DNA from: Mycobacterium sp. ELW1
Lineage (GTDB): Bacteria; Actinomycetota; Actinomycetes; Mycobacteriales; Mycobacteriaceae
DNA length: 64,000 nt
Reading direction: 5' to 3'
NCBI RefSeq assembly: GCF_008329905.1
Contig: NZ_CP032155.1
Span: forward strand, 3,720,001 to 3,784,000
A program made the position numbers and the translations under genes. Below are positions 52,332 through 61,965 of the stretch, one piece after another (the stretch's first letter is position 1; each line of letters starts with the position of its first letter). The notes beneath the pieces were generated by a model. The model was not told the DNA's origin and did no database searches. It saw only the letters and a program-made list of their open reading frames with translations.

Positions 52332-55300
52332 TTGGTGGACGTTGGATCAGCTTCCGGCCCCGACGACCGTGTCGGTGATGATCTGGCCAAAGTCGATTGG
52401 GCGTCGACCCCGCTAGGACCGTCCGCCGACTGGCCGCAGAGCCTGCGGACCGCCGTCAGCATCGTGCTGTCCTCCCGCTTCTCCATGTGGATGGCCTGGG
52501 GTCCCGATCTGACGTTCTTCTGCAACGACGCCTACCGTCGAGACACACTCGGCCGCAAATATCCGTGGGCACTGGGGCGGCCCGCCAGCGAGGTCTGGAC
52601 CGAAATCTGGGACGACGTCGGGCCGCGCATCGACCGGGTGTTGGCGACCGGCGAAGCCACCTGGGACGAGGCTCTGATGCTGTTCCTCGAGCGGTCCGGG
52701 TACCCGGAGGAGACCTACCACACGTTCTCCTACAGCCCCCTGCGCGACGACGCGGGACAGGTCGTCGGCATGTTGTGCGTGGTCAGCGAAGACACCGACC
52801 GAGTGATCGGTGAACGGCGGATGGCGACGTTGCGCCATCTCGGTTCGGACCCGTCCGTGGTGCGCACCGAGTCGGAGATGTTGTCGTTCGCGGCTCGTCA
52901 GCTCGATCGCAACACTCTCGATCTGCCGTTCACTCTGACCTATCTGTTCGATGACGACGGCACTGCACGCCTCGCCGGAGTCAGCGGAATCGCCACCGAA
53001 CACCCCGCCGTGCCGGCGGCGATCCGCAGGGGCGATTCGGGAATCTGGCCTGTCGACGAACCCGCGCGCGGCGAATCGGTGGTCGTTGACCTGGACCGTC
53101 CACCGTTCACCGATCTGCCCACCGGTGAATGGCCGAAACCACCGAGCCAAGCACTGGTGACGCCACTGCTGGCGCAGGGCGGCGCACCGTCCGGCTTCCT
53201 GGTCGCGGCACTCAACCGGTACCGGCCCCTCGATGACGAGTACCGCGGGTTCATCGACCTGGTGGCCGGGCACATCGCCACCGGCGTCTCCAGCGCCCGC
53301 AGTTACAGCGAGCAACAGCGCCGAGCCGATGAGCTGGCCGAGCTGGACCGCGCCAAGACGACGTTCTTCTCCAACATCAGCCATGAGTTCCGCACCCCGA
53401 TCACCCTGATCCTGGGTCCGGTGGCCGAGCTGCGTGCCCACCCCGATCTCGATGAACGTGCTCAGCAGGAACTCGACGTGATCCAGCGCAACGCGCTGCG
53501 CCTGGCCAAGCTGGTCAACACGCTGCTGGACTTCTCCCGGATCGAGGCCAACCGGGTCCAGGCCCATTACGAGCCGGCCGACCTGGCCCAGGTGACCGCC
53601 GAGCTTGCCAGCGTGTTCCGTTCAGCCATCGATCGCGCCGATCTCCAGCTGATCGTCGAGTGCCCTCCGCTCGATCAGCCGGTGTACCTGGATCGCGACA
53701 TGTGGGAAAAGGTCATCCTCAACCTGCTGTCCAACGCGCTGAAGTACACCTTCTCCGGGTCGATCACGGTCCGGGTCACCCGCGACGGGGACGAGGCGGT
53801 GGTGACGGTCGCCGACACCGGCATCGGCGTGTCCGCCGCCGAGATGCCGCGCCTGTTCGAGCGGTTCCACCGGATCGAGAGCGCCCGCGCGCGGTCCACC
53901 GAGGGCAGCGGCATCGGCCTGGCCCTGGTGAAAGAACTCGTCAGCCTGCACGGCGGCACGATCACCGCCGACAGCGTCGAGGACTCCGGCACGACCTTCA
54001 CCATCCGGCTGCCGATCGGAGCCGGGCACCTGCCCCCCGATGCGCTCAGCCCGGCGGGTACCAGCCGGTCGTCGAACATCGCCGAACCGTACGTGCAGGA
54101 GGCGTTGCGCTGGCTGCCCGACAGCGGCACCGGTGACCTGGCTGCCGTGCCCAACCCGCCGCCCACCGTCGACTCGCCCAGCCGTGTGCTGGTGGCCGAC
54201 GACAACGCCGATATGCGCGAGTACCTGGTCCGGCTGCTGCGCGGCGTGGGGTATCAGGTCGACGAGGTCGCCGACGGCCAACAGGCCCTGAGCCGCATCC
54301 GAGCCGATCCCCCGGACCTGGTGGTCAGCGACGTGATGATGCCCCGGCTGGACGGCCTGGCCCTGGTCGCCGCCCTGCGCAACGATCCGCGCACCGTGGC
54401 GGTGCCCGTGCTGCTGCTGTCGGCGCGCGCCGGCCAGGAGGCGTCGATCGAAGGTCTGCAGGCCGGCGCCGACGACTACCTGGTGAAGCCGTTCGTCGCC
54501 GCGGAGCTGTTGGCCCGAGTACGGGCGAACATCGAACTTGCCCGGCTTCGCAGCCATCACCTCCGGTGGCGAACCGCACTGGTCGAGTCGCTGCAGGAGG
54601 CGTTCTTCGTCTGCGACGAAGTCGGTGCGGTGATCGAGATGAACAAGGCATTCACCGACATCCTCGGCTTCGGCCCCGAAGACCTGCCCTACGACCCGGT
54701 CCATCCGTGGTGGCCGGACGCCGTAACCCAACCCGAGGCCAATGCGCAGATCGTCGATGCGTTCGCCGCCATCGCGGATCAACCGCACGGCAGCTACACC
54801 GTGCCGGTGAATCACCGGGACGGGCACCGGGTGTGGATCACCGCCAACATCGCCCACGCCCAGGATCCGGCGACGGGCCGCAGCGTGATGGTCGGCACGT
54901 TCCGAGACGTCACCGCCGAGCACTACAGTGTGCAGCGTCAGACCGCCCTTGCCACACTGAATCAACAACTGGCACAAGCGGATGCGGTCGATGACGCGCT
55001 ACATGGGGCGTTGGAGCAGGTGCGCGGACTCTGGTCGGCCCGCCGGGTGCTGGCGGCGATCTTCCCGGGTGGCGGTGCGACCGGGCCGGGATCGGAACAC
55101 CCCGAGTTCGCCGGAGATGCCGATGAGGCTCAGTGGGCCGCGCTGGCGCCGGACGTGCGCGAGCACATCGCCGAACTCGGCAGCAGCGGAAATCTGCTCA
55201 CGCCCGACACCAGCATCGCCGGGTCGGCAGCCATTGCGTTGCAACATCCGCGCGGCACCCTGGTCATCTGGATCGAACTGCCCGCGGAACGACCGTTCAC

Positions 55301-56459
55301 CCCCGAAGACATGACGTTGCTGACCGTGCTCGCGGGCCGTCTCGGCCAGGGTTTACAGCGCGTCCACCAGGTTGATCAGCAGCGGGAAACCGCACTGGCA
55401 CTGCAACATTCGATCCTCGGCCCGGACGATCTACCTGCCGGGTTCGCGGTGCGGTATCAGCCGGCATCGCATCCGTTGCAGGTGGGCGGCGACTGGTACG
55501 ACGTGATCGCACTTGACGACGGCCGGATCGCCCTCGTCGTCGGCGATTGCGTAGGCCACGATTTGACGGCGGCAACCGTCATGGGACAGCTGCGCAGCGC
55601 CTGTCGCGCGCTGCTGCTCGAAAGATCAAGCCCAGCAGCGGCATTGGCCGGGCTGGACCGTTTCGCCGCCCGGCTGCCCGGCGCTCAGTCCACCACCACC
55701 TTCTGCGCCATCCTGAATCCCGCCACGGGAGCGCTGGTGTACTCCAGCGCGGGCCATCCCCCGCCGATCCTGGTGTGCCCGGACGGCACCACCACCCTGC
55801 TCGAAGGCGGCCACTCCATCGCGCTGGGTATCCGGCCCGACCGGGAACGTCCCCAGACCGAGGTGACCCTGCCCCCGCAGGCCACCCTGCTGCTGTACAC
55901 CGACGGCCTCGTCGAGCGCAGGCGGCGCTCGCTCGACGACGGAATTAGGGAGGCCACCAACGTCATTCGTGACGACAGCGCCCTCGACCTCGACCCGTTG
56001 GCCGACCAGATAATGACGAGCCTGGCGCCGCCAGGCGGATACCAGGATGACGTCGCCTTGCTGATCTACCGACATCCCAAACCTCTGGAAGTAACGATCC
56101 CGGCCGATCCGCTGCACTTGGCGCCGGCCCGCGCCGCCCTGCGTGACTGGTTGACCTCGGCGGGCATCGATCACGACCAGGCGCAGGACGTGCTCGTCGC
56201 CGCCGGAGAGGCTGTCACCAACGCCATCGAGCACGGATACCGCAACGGCAACGGCGGCACGATCACCTTGCAGGCCGCGTCCGACGTCGATCTGTTGCGC
56301 CTGACCATCACCGACGCCGGCTCCTGGAAACCGAAGGAGTCCGGCTACACCCACCGCGGCCGTGGCATCCAGATCATGGAAGCGTTGATGGAGGATGTCT
56401 CGATCCTCCCTGACGCCACCGGCACCGTTGTCCGCCTGTCGACGAGGATCCGCCGATGA
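52332..56459 (+). CDS. hybrid sensor kinase - PP2C phosphatase - RsbW-like giant, 1375 aa
   Basis: Domains in order: a PAS-like sensor (about 20-160), GAF (160-330), HisKA/HATPase kinase (box FFSNISHEFRTPITLILGP with His about 351, ATPase box DTGIGVSAAEMP), receiver (LVADDNADMREYLVR, Asp about 667), PAS (745-875), GAF-like (885-1025), SpoIIE/PP2C phosphatase (GGDWYDVIALDDG and VVGDCVGHDL, Asp about 1054 and 1072, closing DDVALLIY) and C-terminal anti-sigma-type HATPase (VLVAAGEAVTNAIEHGYRN). All catalytic motifs look intact. It integrates histidine kinase, phosphatase and serine kinase/anti-sigma functions in one chain. The start is TTG 52332 or GTG 52335. A STAS antagonist overlaps its end by 4 bases. 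Confidence 0.9.
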   Translation: MVDVGSASGPDDRVGDDLAKVDWASTPLGPSADWPQSLRTAVSIVLSSRFSMWMAWGPDLTFFCNDAYRRDTLGRKYPWALGRPASEVWTEIWDDVGPRIDRVLATGEATWDEALMLFLERSGYPEETYHTFSYSPLRDDAGQVVGMLCVVSEDTDRVIGERRMATLRHLGSDPSVVRTESEMLSFAARQLDRNTLDLPFTLTYLFDDDGTARLAGVSGIATEHPAVPAAIRRGDSGIWPVDEPARGESVVVDLDRPPFTDLPTGEWPKPPSQALVTPLLAQGGAPSGFLVAALNRYRPLDDEYRGFIDLVAGHIATGVSSARSYSEQQRRADELAELDRAKTTFFSNISHEFRTPITLILGPVAELRAHPDLDERAQQELDVIQRNALRLAKLVNTLLDFSRIEANRVQAHYEPADLAQVTAELASVFRSAIDRADLQLIVECPPLDQPVYLDRDMWEKVILNLLSNALKYTFSGSITVRVTRDGDEAVVTVADTGIGVSAAEMPRLFERFHRIESARARSTEGSGIGLALVKELVSLHGGTITADSVEDSGTTFTIRLPIGAGHLPPDALSPAGTSRSSNIAEPYVQEALRWLPDSGTGDLAAVPNPPPTVDSPSRVLVADDNADMREYLVRLLRGVGYQVDEVADGQQALSRIRADPPDLVVSDVMMPRLDGLALVAALRNDPRTVAVPVLLLSARAGQEASIEGLQAGADDYLVKPFVAAELLARVRANIELARLRSHHLRWRTALVESLQEAFFVCDEVGAVIEMNKAFTDILGFGPEDLPYDPVHPWWPDAVTQPEANAQIVDAFAAIADQPHGSYTVPVNHRDGHRVWITANIAHAQDPATGRSVMVGTFRDVTAEHYSVQRQTALATLNQQLAQADAVDDALHGALEQVRGLWSARRVLAAIFPGGGATGPGSEHPEFAGDADEAQWAALAPDVREHIAELGSSGNLLTPDTSIAGSAAIALQHPRGTLVIWIELPAERPFTPEDMTLLTVLAGRLGQGLQRVHQVDQQRETALALQHSILGPDDLPAGFAVRYQPASHPLQVGGDWYDVIALDDGRIALVVGDCVGHDLTAATVMGQLRSACRALLLERSSPAAALAGLDRFAARLPGAQSTTTFCAILNPATGALVYSSAGHPPPILVCPDGTTTLLEGGHSIALGIRPDRERPQTEVTLPPQATLLLYTDGLVERRRRSLDDGIREATNVIRDDSALDLDPLADQIMTSLAPPGGYQDDVALLIYRHPKPLEVTIPADPLHLAPARAALRDWLTSAGIDHDQAQDVLVAAGEAVTNAIEHGYRNGNGGTITLQAASDVDLLRLTITDAGSWKPKESGYTHRGRGIQIMEALMEDVSILPDATGTVVRLSTRIRR

Positions 56460-56767
56460 GCACCCCGCTGACCGTTACAGTCGAAACGGCCGCAGACGGC
56501 CGGAACGTGCTGCGGGCGGCCGGCGAGATCGACGCCAGCAACGTGGCCGACTTCGCCGAGGCGCTCACTGCGGCGGTCAACGGCGGCAGCGCCCTGAACG
56601 TGGATCTGAGTGCGGTGGACTACCTGGACAGTGCCGCGATCAATGCCCTTGTCCCCCACGCTGAATCGCTGGAGATCATCGCCAATCCGGTGCTGATGCG
56701 GGTGCTGACGGTGAGCGGCCTGGCCGAACTCACCAAGATCCGGCCCGCAGCCGAACCCGACGACTGA
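56456..56767 (+). CDS. STAS-domain anti-sigma factor antagonist, 103 aa
   Basis: A SpoIIAA/RsbV-like protein with the phosphorylatable Ser in LSAVDYLDSAAINALVP and the usual opening (RNVLRAAGEIDASNVADF). It should be phosphorylated by the RsbW-like domain and dephosphorylated by the PP2C domain of the giant protein upstream, whose gene it overlaps by ATGA. Phosphorylation would decide whether it sequesters an anti-sigma factor. No sigma factor gene is in this window. Confidence 0.85.
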   Translation: MSTPLTVTVETAADGRNVLRAAGEIDASNVADFAEALTAAVNGGSALNVDLSAVDYLDSAAINALVPHAESLEIIANPVLMRVLTVSGLAELTKIRPAAEPDD

Positions 56768-56774
56768 CGCCGGC

Positions 56775-57791
56775 TTACAGCCCGCCCGGGCTCGTCAGCG
56801 CCAGCAGTCGCGACGTCGCGCGCAGATATTTCTTGCGGTAGCCGCCGGCCAGCATCTCGTCGGAGAAGACGGTGTCGAGTTTGGCGCCCGAGGCCACCAC
56901 CGGGATTCCCGCGTCGTACAGCCGGTCGGTGAGAGCCACCAGCCGCAACGCCACATTCTGGTCGTCGATCGGGTGAACGCCGGTGATGTACACGCACGCC
57001 ACGCCTTCGATCAGGGTGAGATAGCGCGACGGGTGCATGGTCGCCAGATGCGCGCACAGCGAATCGAAATCGTCGAGGGTGGCACCGGGCTGCGCGGCCG
57101 CCCTGGCCGCCACCTCCTCGTCGGTGAGCGGGTCCGGCGCCGGCGGCAGGCCACGGTGCCGGTAATCCGGGCCTTCGATCCTAACTGTCGTGAAAATGCT
57201 TGCCAGCGTGTTGATTTCGCGCAGAAAGTCCTGCGCGGCGAAGCGCCCCTCGCCCAATTGCTCGGGCAGCGTGTTCGACGTCGCGGCGATCGAGACGCCG
57301 CGCTCCACGAGCTGCGACAGCAGCCGCGAGATCAGGGTGGTGTTACCCGGGTCGTCGAGTTCGAACTCGTCGATGCACACCACCACGTAGTCGGCGAGCA
57401 GATCGATGCACTCGACGAACCCGAACACGCCGGCAAGTTGGGTCAGCTCCCCGAAAGTGGCGAACGCCTTGGGATGTTCGGCCGAGTCGGGCAGTTGCCG
57501 GTAGGACGACGCCAGCAGGTGGGTCTTGCCCACGCCGAAGCCGCCGTCGAGATAGATACCGGTGCCGGGCAGGGTCTCCCGCTTACCGAACAGCTTCTTC
57601 TTCCCGGCCCGCCGACGGGCGGCCTCCTCGCAGAACGCCTGGCAGGCGTCCACAGCCGCGGCCTGGGTGGGCTCGTCGGAGTCGGGCCGATAGGTCGCGA
57701 AGCTGACACCCGCGAACGTGGGCGGCGGGACGAGTTGAGCGACGAGCCGCTCTGGGGACACCGTCGGATGCCGGTCGGCGAGGCGGTCCAT
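56775..57791 (-). CDS. zapE: ZapE/AFG1-family AAA+ ATPase, 338 aa
   Basis: A cell-division/AFG1-like ATPase, homologue of Rv2670c. Walker A lies in YLDGGFGVGKTHLLAS, Walker B in VVCIDEFELDDPG, and the arginine-finger region follows SNTLPEQLGEG. In gammaproteobacteria ZapE acts at the division ring. Start ATG 57791, divergent from the RibD-like gene with 35 bases between. The neighbour order ZapE, RibD-like, Rv2672-like, AftC, MsrB equals that in M. tuberculosis. Confidence 0.87.
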   Translation of the reverse strand: MDRLADRHPTVSPERLVAQLVPPPTFAGVSFATYRPDSDEPTQAAAVDACQAFCEEAARRRAGKKKLFGKRETLPGTGIYLDGGFGVGKTHLLASSYRQLPDSAEHPKAFATFGELTQLAGVFGFVECIDLLADYVVVCIDEFELDDPGNTTLISRLLSQLVERGVSIAATSNTLPEQLGEGRFAAQDFLREINTLASIFTTVRIEGPDYRHRGLPPAPDPLTDEEVAARAAAQPGATLDDFDSLCAHLATMHPSRYLTLIEGVACVYITGVHPIDDQNVALRLVALTDRLYDAGIPVVASGAKLDTVFSDEMLAGGYRKKYLRATSRLLALTSPGGL

Positions 57792-57826
57792 GACAGGAAC
57801 CCTAGCTACGTGCTGCAATCGTCTGT

Positions 57827-58612
57827 ATGGCCGACCCGAGCGCGAACGACCCGGATGGGACGTACTTCACACTGCTGGGTGACATCAGCGCCGTCGATGA
57901 TGATCGGCTCTACGAGCTCTACGCCTACCCCGCCGTCGCGGAACGCTGCGTGGTCCGGGCCAACATGATCGCGAGTCTCGACGGCGGTGCCTCCACCGAC
58001 GGCACCTCGGGCGGGCTTGGCGGCTCCGGTGACCGGCAGCTGTTCCGGGTACTGCGCGAACTGGCCGACGTCATCGTCGTCGGCGCGGGCACCGCGCACG
58101 GGGAGGGCTACTCGGGTGCGCAGATGACGGTCGCGCAGCGCGGCAACCGGCAGCGCCGCGGGCAGGGCGAAGTCCCACCGATCGCGCTGGTCACCCGCTC
58201 GGGCCGAGTCGACAACGACTGGCAGGTGCTGACCCGCACCGAGGTGACGCCGCTGGTGCTCACCTGTGCCGACGTCGCGGCGGACACCGGTGCCCGACTG
58301 GGCGGCGCGGCCGAGGTGATCGCCTGCTCGGGCGACGACCCGGCCGAGGTGGACCCGGCCGTCGCGCTTGCCGCGCTGGCCGAGCGCGGATTGCGCCGGG
58401 TGCTCTGCGAAGGCGGGCCCACGCTGCTGGGGACGTTCATCGACCACGGCCTGCTCGACGAGCTGTGCCTGACCACCGCCCCGATGCTGGTCGGCGGTGA
58501 GGCACCCCGAATCGTGGGCGGCTCCGGTCAGGTGCTGACCTCGATGCGCCGCACGCATCTGATGGCGGACGCCGAGGGCTATCTGTACGGGCGCTATACG
58601 CGCGTCGGCTGA
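57827..58612 (+). CDS. RibD C-terminal-domain reductase (Rv2671-like), 261 aa
   Basis: A dihydrofolate reductase-fold protein of the RibD C-terminal family. The NADPH site and substrate pocket are represented by ANMIASLDGGASTDGTSGGL, LADVIVVGAGTAHGEGYSGA and RRVLCEGGPTLLGTFID. It lacks the deaminase domain of full RibD. M. tuberculosis Rv2671 can act as a weak dihydrofolate reductase and causes antifolate resistance when overexpressed. The housekeeping role in riboflavin synthesis is unproven. Confidence 0.85.
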   Translation: MADPSANDPDGTYFTLLGDISAVDDDRLYELYAYPAVAERCVVRANMIASLDGGASTDGTSGGLGGSGDRQLFRVLRELADVIVVGAGTAHGEGYSGAQMTVAQRGNRQRRGQGEVPPIALVTRSGRVDNDWQVLTRTEVTPLVLTCADVAADTGARLGGAAEVIACSGDDPAEVDPAVALAALAERGLRRVLCEGGPTLLGTFIDHGLLDELCLTTAPMLVGGEAPRIVGGSGQVLTSMRRTHLMADAEGYLYGRYTRVG

Positions 58613-58648
58613 GCTATTCGCGCCGGCGGTGTCGCTAGGGTGGTGGGC

Positions 58649-60223
58649 ATGCGCGATCGTCGGGTCTGGGCCTCCCAGGCCATAGTCAGCCTCGGCACCG
58701 CGGCGCTGACAGTTCTGCTGACCGGATGTGCCCCGTGGCTGGCCGCCAACCCGCAGTTCGCCAGCGACAAGGCGCACAACCCGTCGGGCCCGACCACCAC
58801 CAATCCGGCGGGCGGACCGCCGGCCATCGCGGCGCCCAAGAACGAGCTCGGCTGGAAAGACTGCACATCGAAGGTCTTCGGTGACGCCGGGACGCCGCCC
58901 GCACCCGGCGTGATCCTCGAGTGCGCCAGCTATGACGCCGACCTCGACCCGATCGCCGGAGCCACCGGCACCGTGAGCATCGGTGTGGTGCGCGCCCGTT
59001 CGGTGCAGACCCCGTCTGACGCCGGACCGCTGGTCTTCACCACCGGCACCGACATCCCGTCGTCGATGCAGCTGCCGGTGTGGTTGTCCCGGTCCGGCGC
59101 CGACGTCCTCAAAAGCCATCCCGTCGTCTCGGTGGACCGCCGCGGCATCGGCATGTCCAGCCCGGTGGACTGCCGCGACTCGTTCGATCGCCAGGAGATG
59201 CGCGACCAGGCACAGTTCGAGTCCGGCGACGACCCGGTGGCCAACCTCGGCGCGATCACCATGACCGCGACGACAAGCTGCACCGACACCATCGCGCCCG
59301 GCGACTCCGCCTACGACAATGCCCGCGCCGCCGAGGATCTCGAACGGCTGCGTAGCACCTGGGACGTGCCGGCGCTGGCCCTGATCGGTGTCGGCAACGG
59401 CGCGCAGATCGCCCTGGCCTACGCGGGTTCCCATCCCGACAAGGTGGCCCGGCTGGTGCTCGACTCCCCCGTGCCGCCCGGCGTCAACGCCGAAGCCGCG
59501 GCCGAGGAACAGGTCAAAGGCCAGCAGGCCGCCCTCGATGCGTTCGCCCAGCAGTGTGTGGCGGTCAACTGTGCGCTCGGGCCGGACCCGAAGGGCGCCG
59601 TCGACTCGCTGCTGGCGGCCGCCCGGGCCGGCCGCGGTCCCGGCGGAGTCTCGGTGGCGGTGCTGGCCAACGCGATCGTCACCGCGCTGGGCTACCCCAG
59701 CGGCGACCGCATCGGCAGCACCGTGAGCCTGGCCAACGTTCTCGCCGCCGCCCGCGGCGGTGACGTCAACCAGCTGAACAGTCTGATCAACCGAGCCGAG
59801 GCGATGCGCGACAGCGACGGCCAGTTCATCAACTCCTGCAGCGACGCCCTGAACCGCCCGACACCCGACCGGGTTCGTGAACTCCTCGTCCAGTGGGGCA
59901 AGCTCTACCCGCAGTTCGGGGCGGTCGGCGCGCTCGGCCTCGTCAAGTGCCTCAACTGGCCCAGCGGCGCGGCGCCCAAGGACCCGAAGGACCTGAAGGT
60001 CAACGTGCTGTTGTTGGGCGTGCAGAACGATCCGATCGCCGGCAACCAGGGTGTGCCCGCGTCGGCGGCCACGATCATCAATGCCGGCGCGGCCAGCAGG
60101 CGGGTGATGTGGCAGGGCATCGGGCACGGCGCCAGCATCTACACGGCGTGTGCGCTGCCGCCCATGATGAGCTATCTGGACAGCGGGAACATGCCGCCCA
60201 CCGACACCTACTGCCCCGCCTGA
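58649..60223 (+). CDS. lipoprotein alpha/beta hydrolase (Rv2672-like), 524 aa
   Basis: The N-terminus is a lipoprotein signal with lipobox LTVLLTGCAP (Cys about residue 31), so the protein is anchored outside the membrane. The mature part is an S33 peptidase/TAP-like alpha/beta hydrolase with VVSVDRRGIGMSSPVDCRD and the C-terminal His in GIGHGASIYT. The nucleophile elbow reads LIGVGNGAQIALAY; the expected Ser of GxSxG appears to be Gly. Conserved Cys pairs (CTSKVF, CRDSF, CTDTIAP, CVAVNC) suggest disulfides. It is followed by aftC. Confidence 0.83.
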   Translation: MRDRRVWASQAIVSLGTAALTVLLTGCAPWLAANPQFASDKAHNPSGPTTTNPAGGPPAIAAPKNELGWKDCTSKVFGDAGTPPAPGVILECASYDADLDPIAGATGTVSIGVVRARSVQTPSDAGPLVFTTGTDIPSSMQLPVWLSRSGADVLKSHPVVSVDRRGIGMSSPVDCRDSFDRQEMRDQAQFESGDDPVANLGAITMTATTSCTDTIAPGDSAYDNARAAEDLERLRSTWDVPALALIGVGNGAQIALAYAGSHPDKVARLVLDSPVPPGVNAEAAAEEQVKGQQAALDAFAQQCVAVNCALGPDPKGAVDSLLAAARAGRGPGGVSVAVLANAIVTALGYPSGDRIGSTVSLANVLAAARGGDVNQLNSLINRAEAMRDSDGQFINSCSDALNRPTPDRVRELLVQWGKLYPQFGAVGALGLVKCLNWPSGAAPKDPKDLKVNVLLLGVQNDPIAGNQGVPASAATIINAGAASRRVMWQGIGHGASIYTACALPPMMSYLDSGNMPPTDTYCPA

Positions 60224-60243
60224 GCATCTGACCCCTCCGGCCG

Positions 60244-61541
60244 GTGTACGGTGCGACCGTGGCGCTAGCTGACTCATCGCGATCCGGCCTGCTGGCCGCA
60301 TTCCGCCCCCGGACCAGCCCACCCACCACCGCAGCGGTCCTGCGTTCGGTGCTGTGGCCGATCGCGATCATGTCGATCATTCACCGCAGCTACGTGCTGT
60401 CCACCAACGGTTACATCACCGACGACTTCGGGCCCGTCTACCGGGCGGTGTCGAACTTCCGCCGCGGGTTCGACATCTACAACGAGCACTTCGACTATGT
60501 CGACCCGCACTATCTCTATCCGCCCGGCGGCACCCTGCTGATGGCACCGTTCGGCTACCTGCCGGTCTTCGCCTCACACAACTGGTTCGTCTTCTTCAAC
60601 ACCGCGGCAATGATCATCGCCGCATGCCTGCTGGTGCGACTGTTCAGATTCCCGTTGAGCTCGGTGGCCCTGCCCGCGCTGCTGCTGGCGATGTTCTGCA
60701 CCGAGTCGGTGACCAACACACTGGTGTTCACCAACATCAACGGCTGCATCCTGCTGTGCGAGGTGCTGTTCTTCCGCTGGCTGCTCGACGGCAAGGTCAG
60801 TCACCAGTGGTGGGCGGGCGTGGTGATCGGGCTGTCATTGGTGGTCAAACCGGTGCTCGGGGTGCTGCTGCTGTTGCCGCTGCTGAACAAGCAGTGGCGC
60901 GCCGTCGTCGCGGCGATCATCGTGCCGGTTGTGTTCAACCTGGCGGCCTGGCCGCTGGTCGCGGATCCGATGAACTTCGTCCAACGCACGCTGCCCTACA
61001 TCTTCTCCACCCGGGACTACTTCAACTCCTCCGTGCTGGGCAACGGCGTGTACTACGGGCTGCCGATGTGGCTGATCGTCGTACTGCGGGTGATCTTCCT
61101 GGCGCTGGCCGTGGCCAGCCTGTGGCTGCTGCACCGCTACTACAAACACCGCGATCCGCTGTTCTGGATGCTCACGTCGTCGGTCGGGTGCTGCTGATCG
61201 CCTCCTGGCTGGTCCTGTCGCTCGCCCAGGGCTACTACTCGATGATGTTGTTCCCGTTCCTGATGACGGTCGTCCTGCCGAACTCGGTGGTGCGGAACTG
61301 GCCGGCCTGGCTGGCCACCTACGGGTTCTTGACCATGGACCGCTGGCTGCTGTGGCGCTGGCCGACGACCGGACGCTTTCTGGAGTACATGAAGATCACC
61401 TACGGCTGGTCGCTCATGCTGGTCGTGGTCTTCTGCGTGCTGTACTTCCGCTACGCCGACGCCAAGGCCGACGACCGGCTGGCCGATGGTATCGATCCGC
61501 CGTGGATACGCGAACCCCGGCGGGACGCCGCTGTAACGTGA
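60244..61541 (+). pseudogene. aftC: AftC arabinofuranosyltransferase, single-base frameshift
   Basis: A membrane GT-C glycosyltransferase that adds alpha-1,3 branches to arabinan of arabinogalactan and lipoarabinomannan. It begins MYGATVALADSSRSG as in Rv2673 and contains DFGPVYRAVSNFRRGFDIYN and LYPPGGTLLMAPFGYLP with a loop acid typical of GT-C enzymes. At about 61185 (GGTCGGGTGCTG) the frame shifts: the first stops after TSSVGCC (61197), while a second continues with LLIASWLVLSLAQGYYSMML to 61541. One added base restores the whole gene. AftC is important for growth, so a base-call error is as likely as a true mutation. Confidence 0.85.
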
Positions 61542-61545
61542 ATGC

Positions 61546-61965
61546 ATGAGTTCCATTCCCGCCCCAAAGCTGGAACTGACCGACGACGAGTGGCGCAAGC
61601 GGCTGAACCCGGCTGAATACGCCGTGCTCCGAGAGGCCGGTACCGAGCGTCCGTTCACCGGCGAGTACACCGACACCAAGACCGAAGGCATCTACGCCTG
61701 CCGGGCGTGCGGCGCCGAATTGTTCCGCAGCACCGAGAAATTCGAATCGCACTGCGGCTGGCCGTCGTTCTTCGACCCGTCGCATTCCGAAGCCGTCATC
61801 CTGCGTCCGGATGACACGCTCGGTATGCACCGGGTGGAAGTGCTGTGCGCGAACTGCCATAGCCATCTCGGTCACGTCTTCAGCGGTGAGGGCTACCCGA
61901 CGCCGACCGATCAGCGCTACTGCATCAATTCGATTTCGCTCACGCTGGTGCCCACGGAGGATTAG
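61546..61965 (+). CDS. msrB: peptide-methionine (R)-S-oxide reductase, 139 aa
   Basis: Repairs Met-R-sulfoxide in proteins. It has the zinc-binding CxxC pairs (YACRACGAELF, VLCANCHSHLGH), the substrate motif HCGWPSFFDPSH and the catalytic Cys in RYCINSISL. ATG 61546 lies four bases after the aftC frame ends. Its 3' end overlaps the convergent GGDEF-EAL gene by 26 bases. Confidence 0.93.
   Translation: MSSIPAPKLELTDDEWRKRLNPAEYAVLREAGTERPFTGEYTDTKTEGIYACRACGAELFRSTEKFESHCGWPSFFDPSHSEAVILRPDDTLGMHRVEVLCANCHSHLGHVFSGEGYPTPTDQRYCINSISLTLVPTED

Noticed and set aside
57806..60322. Very long open frame of 838 codons on the minus strand
   Set aside because: It lies antisense to the RibD-like and Rv2672-like genes, is rich in Gly/Arg/His of the GC-skewed type and has no recognisable domain; it is a shadow frame in high-GC DNA.
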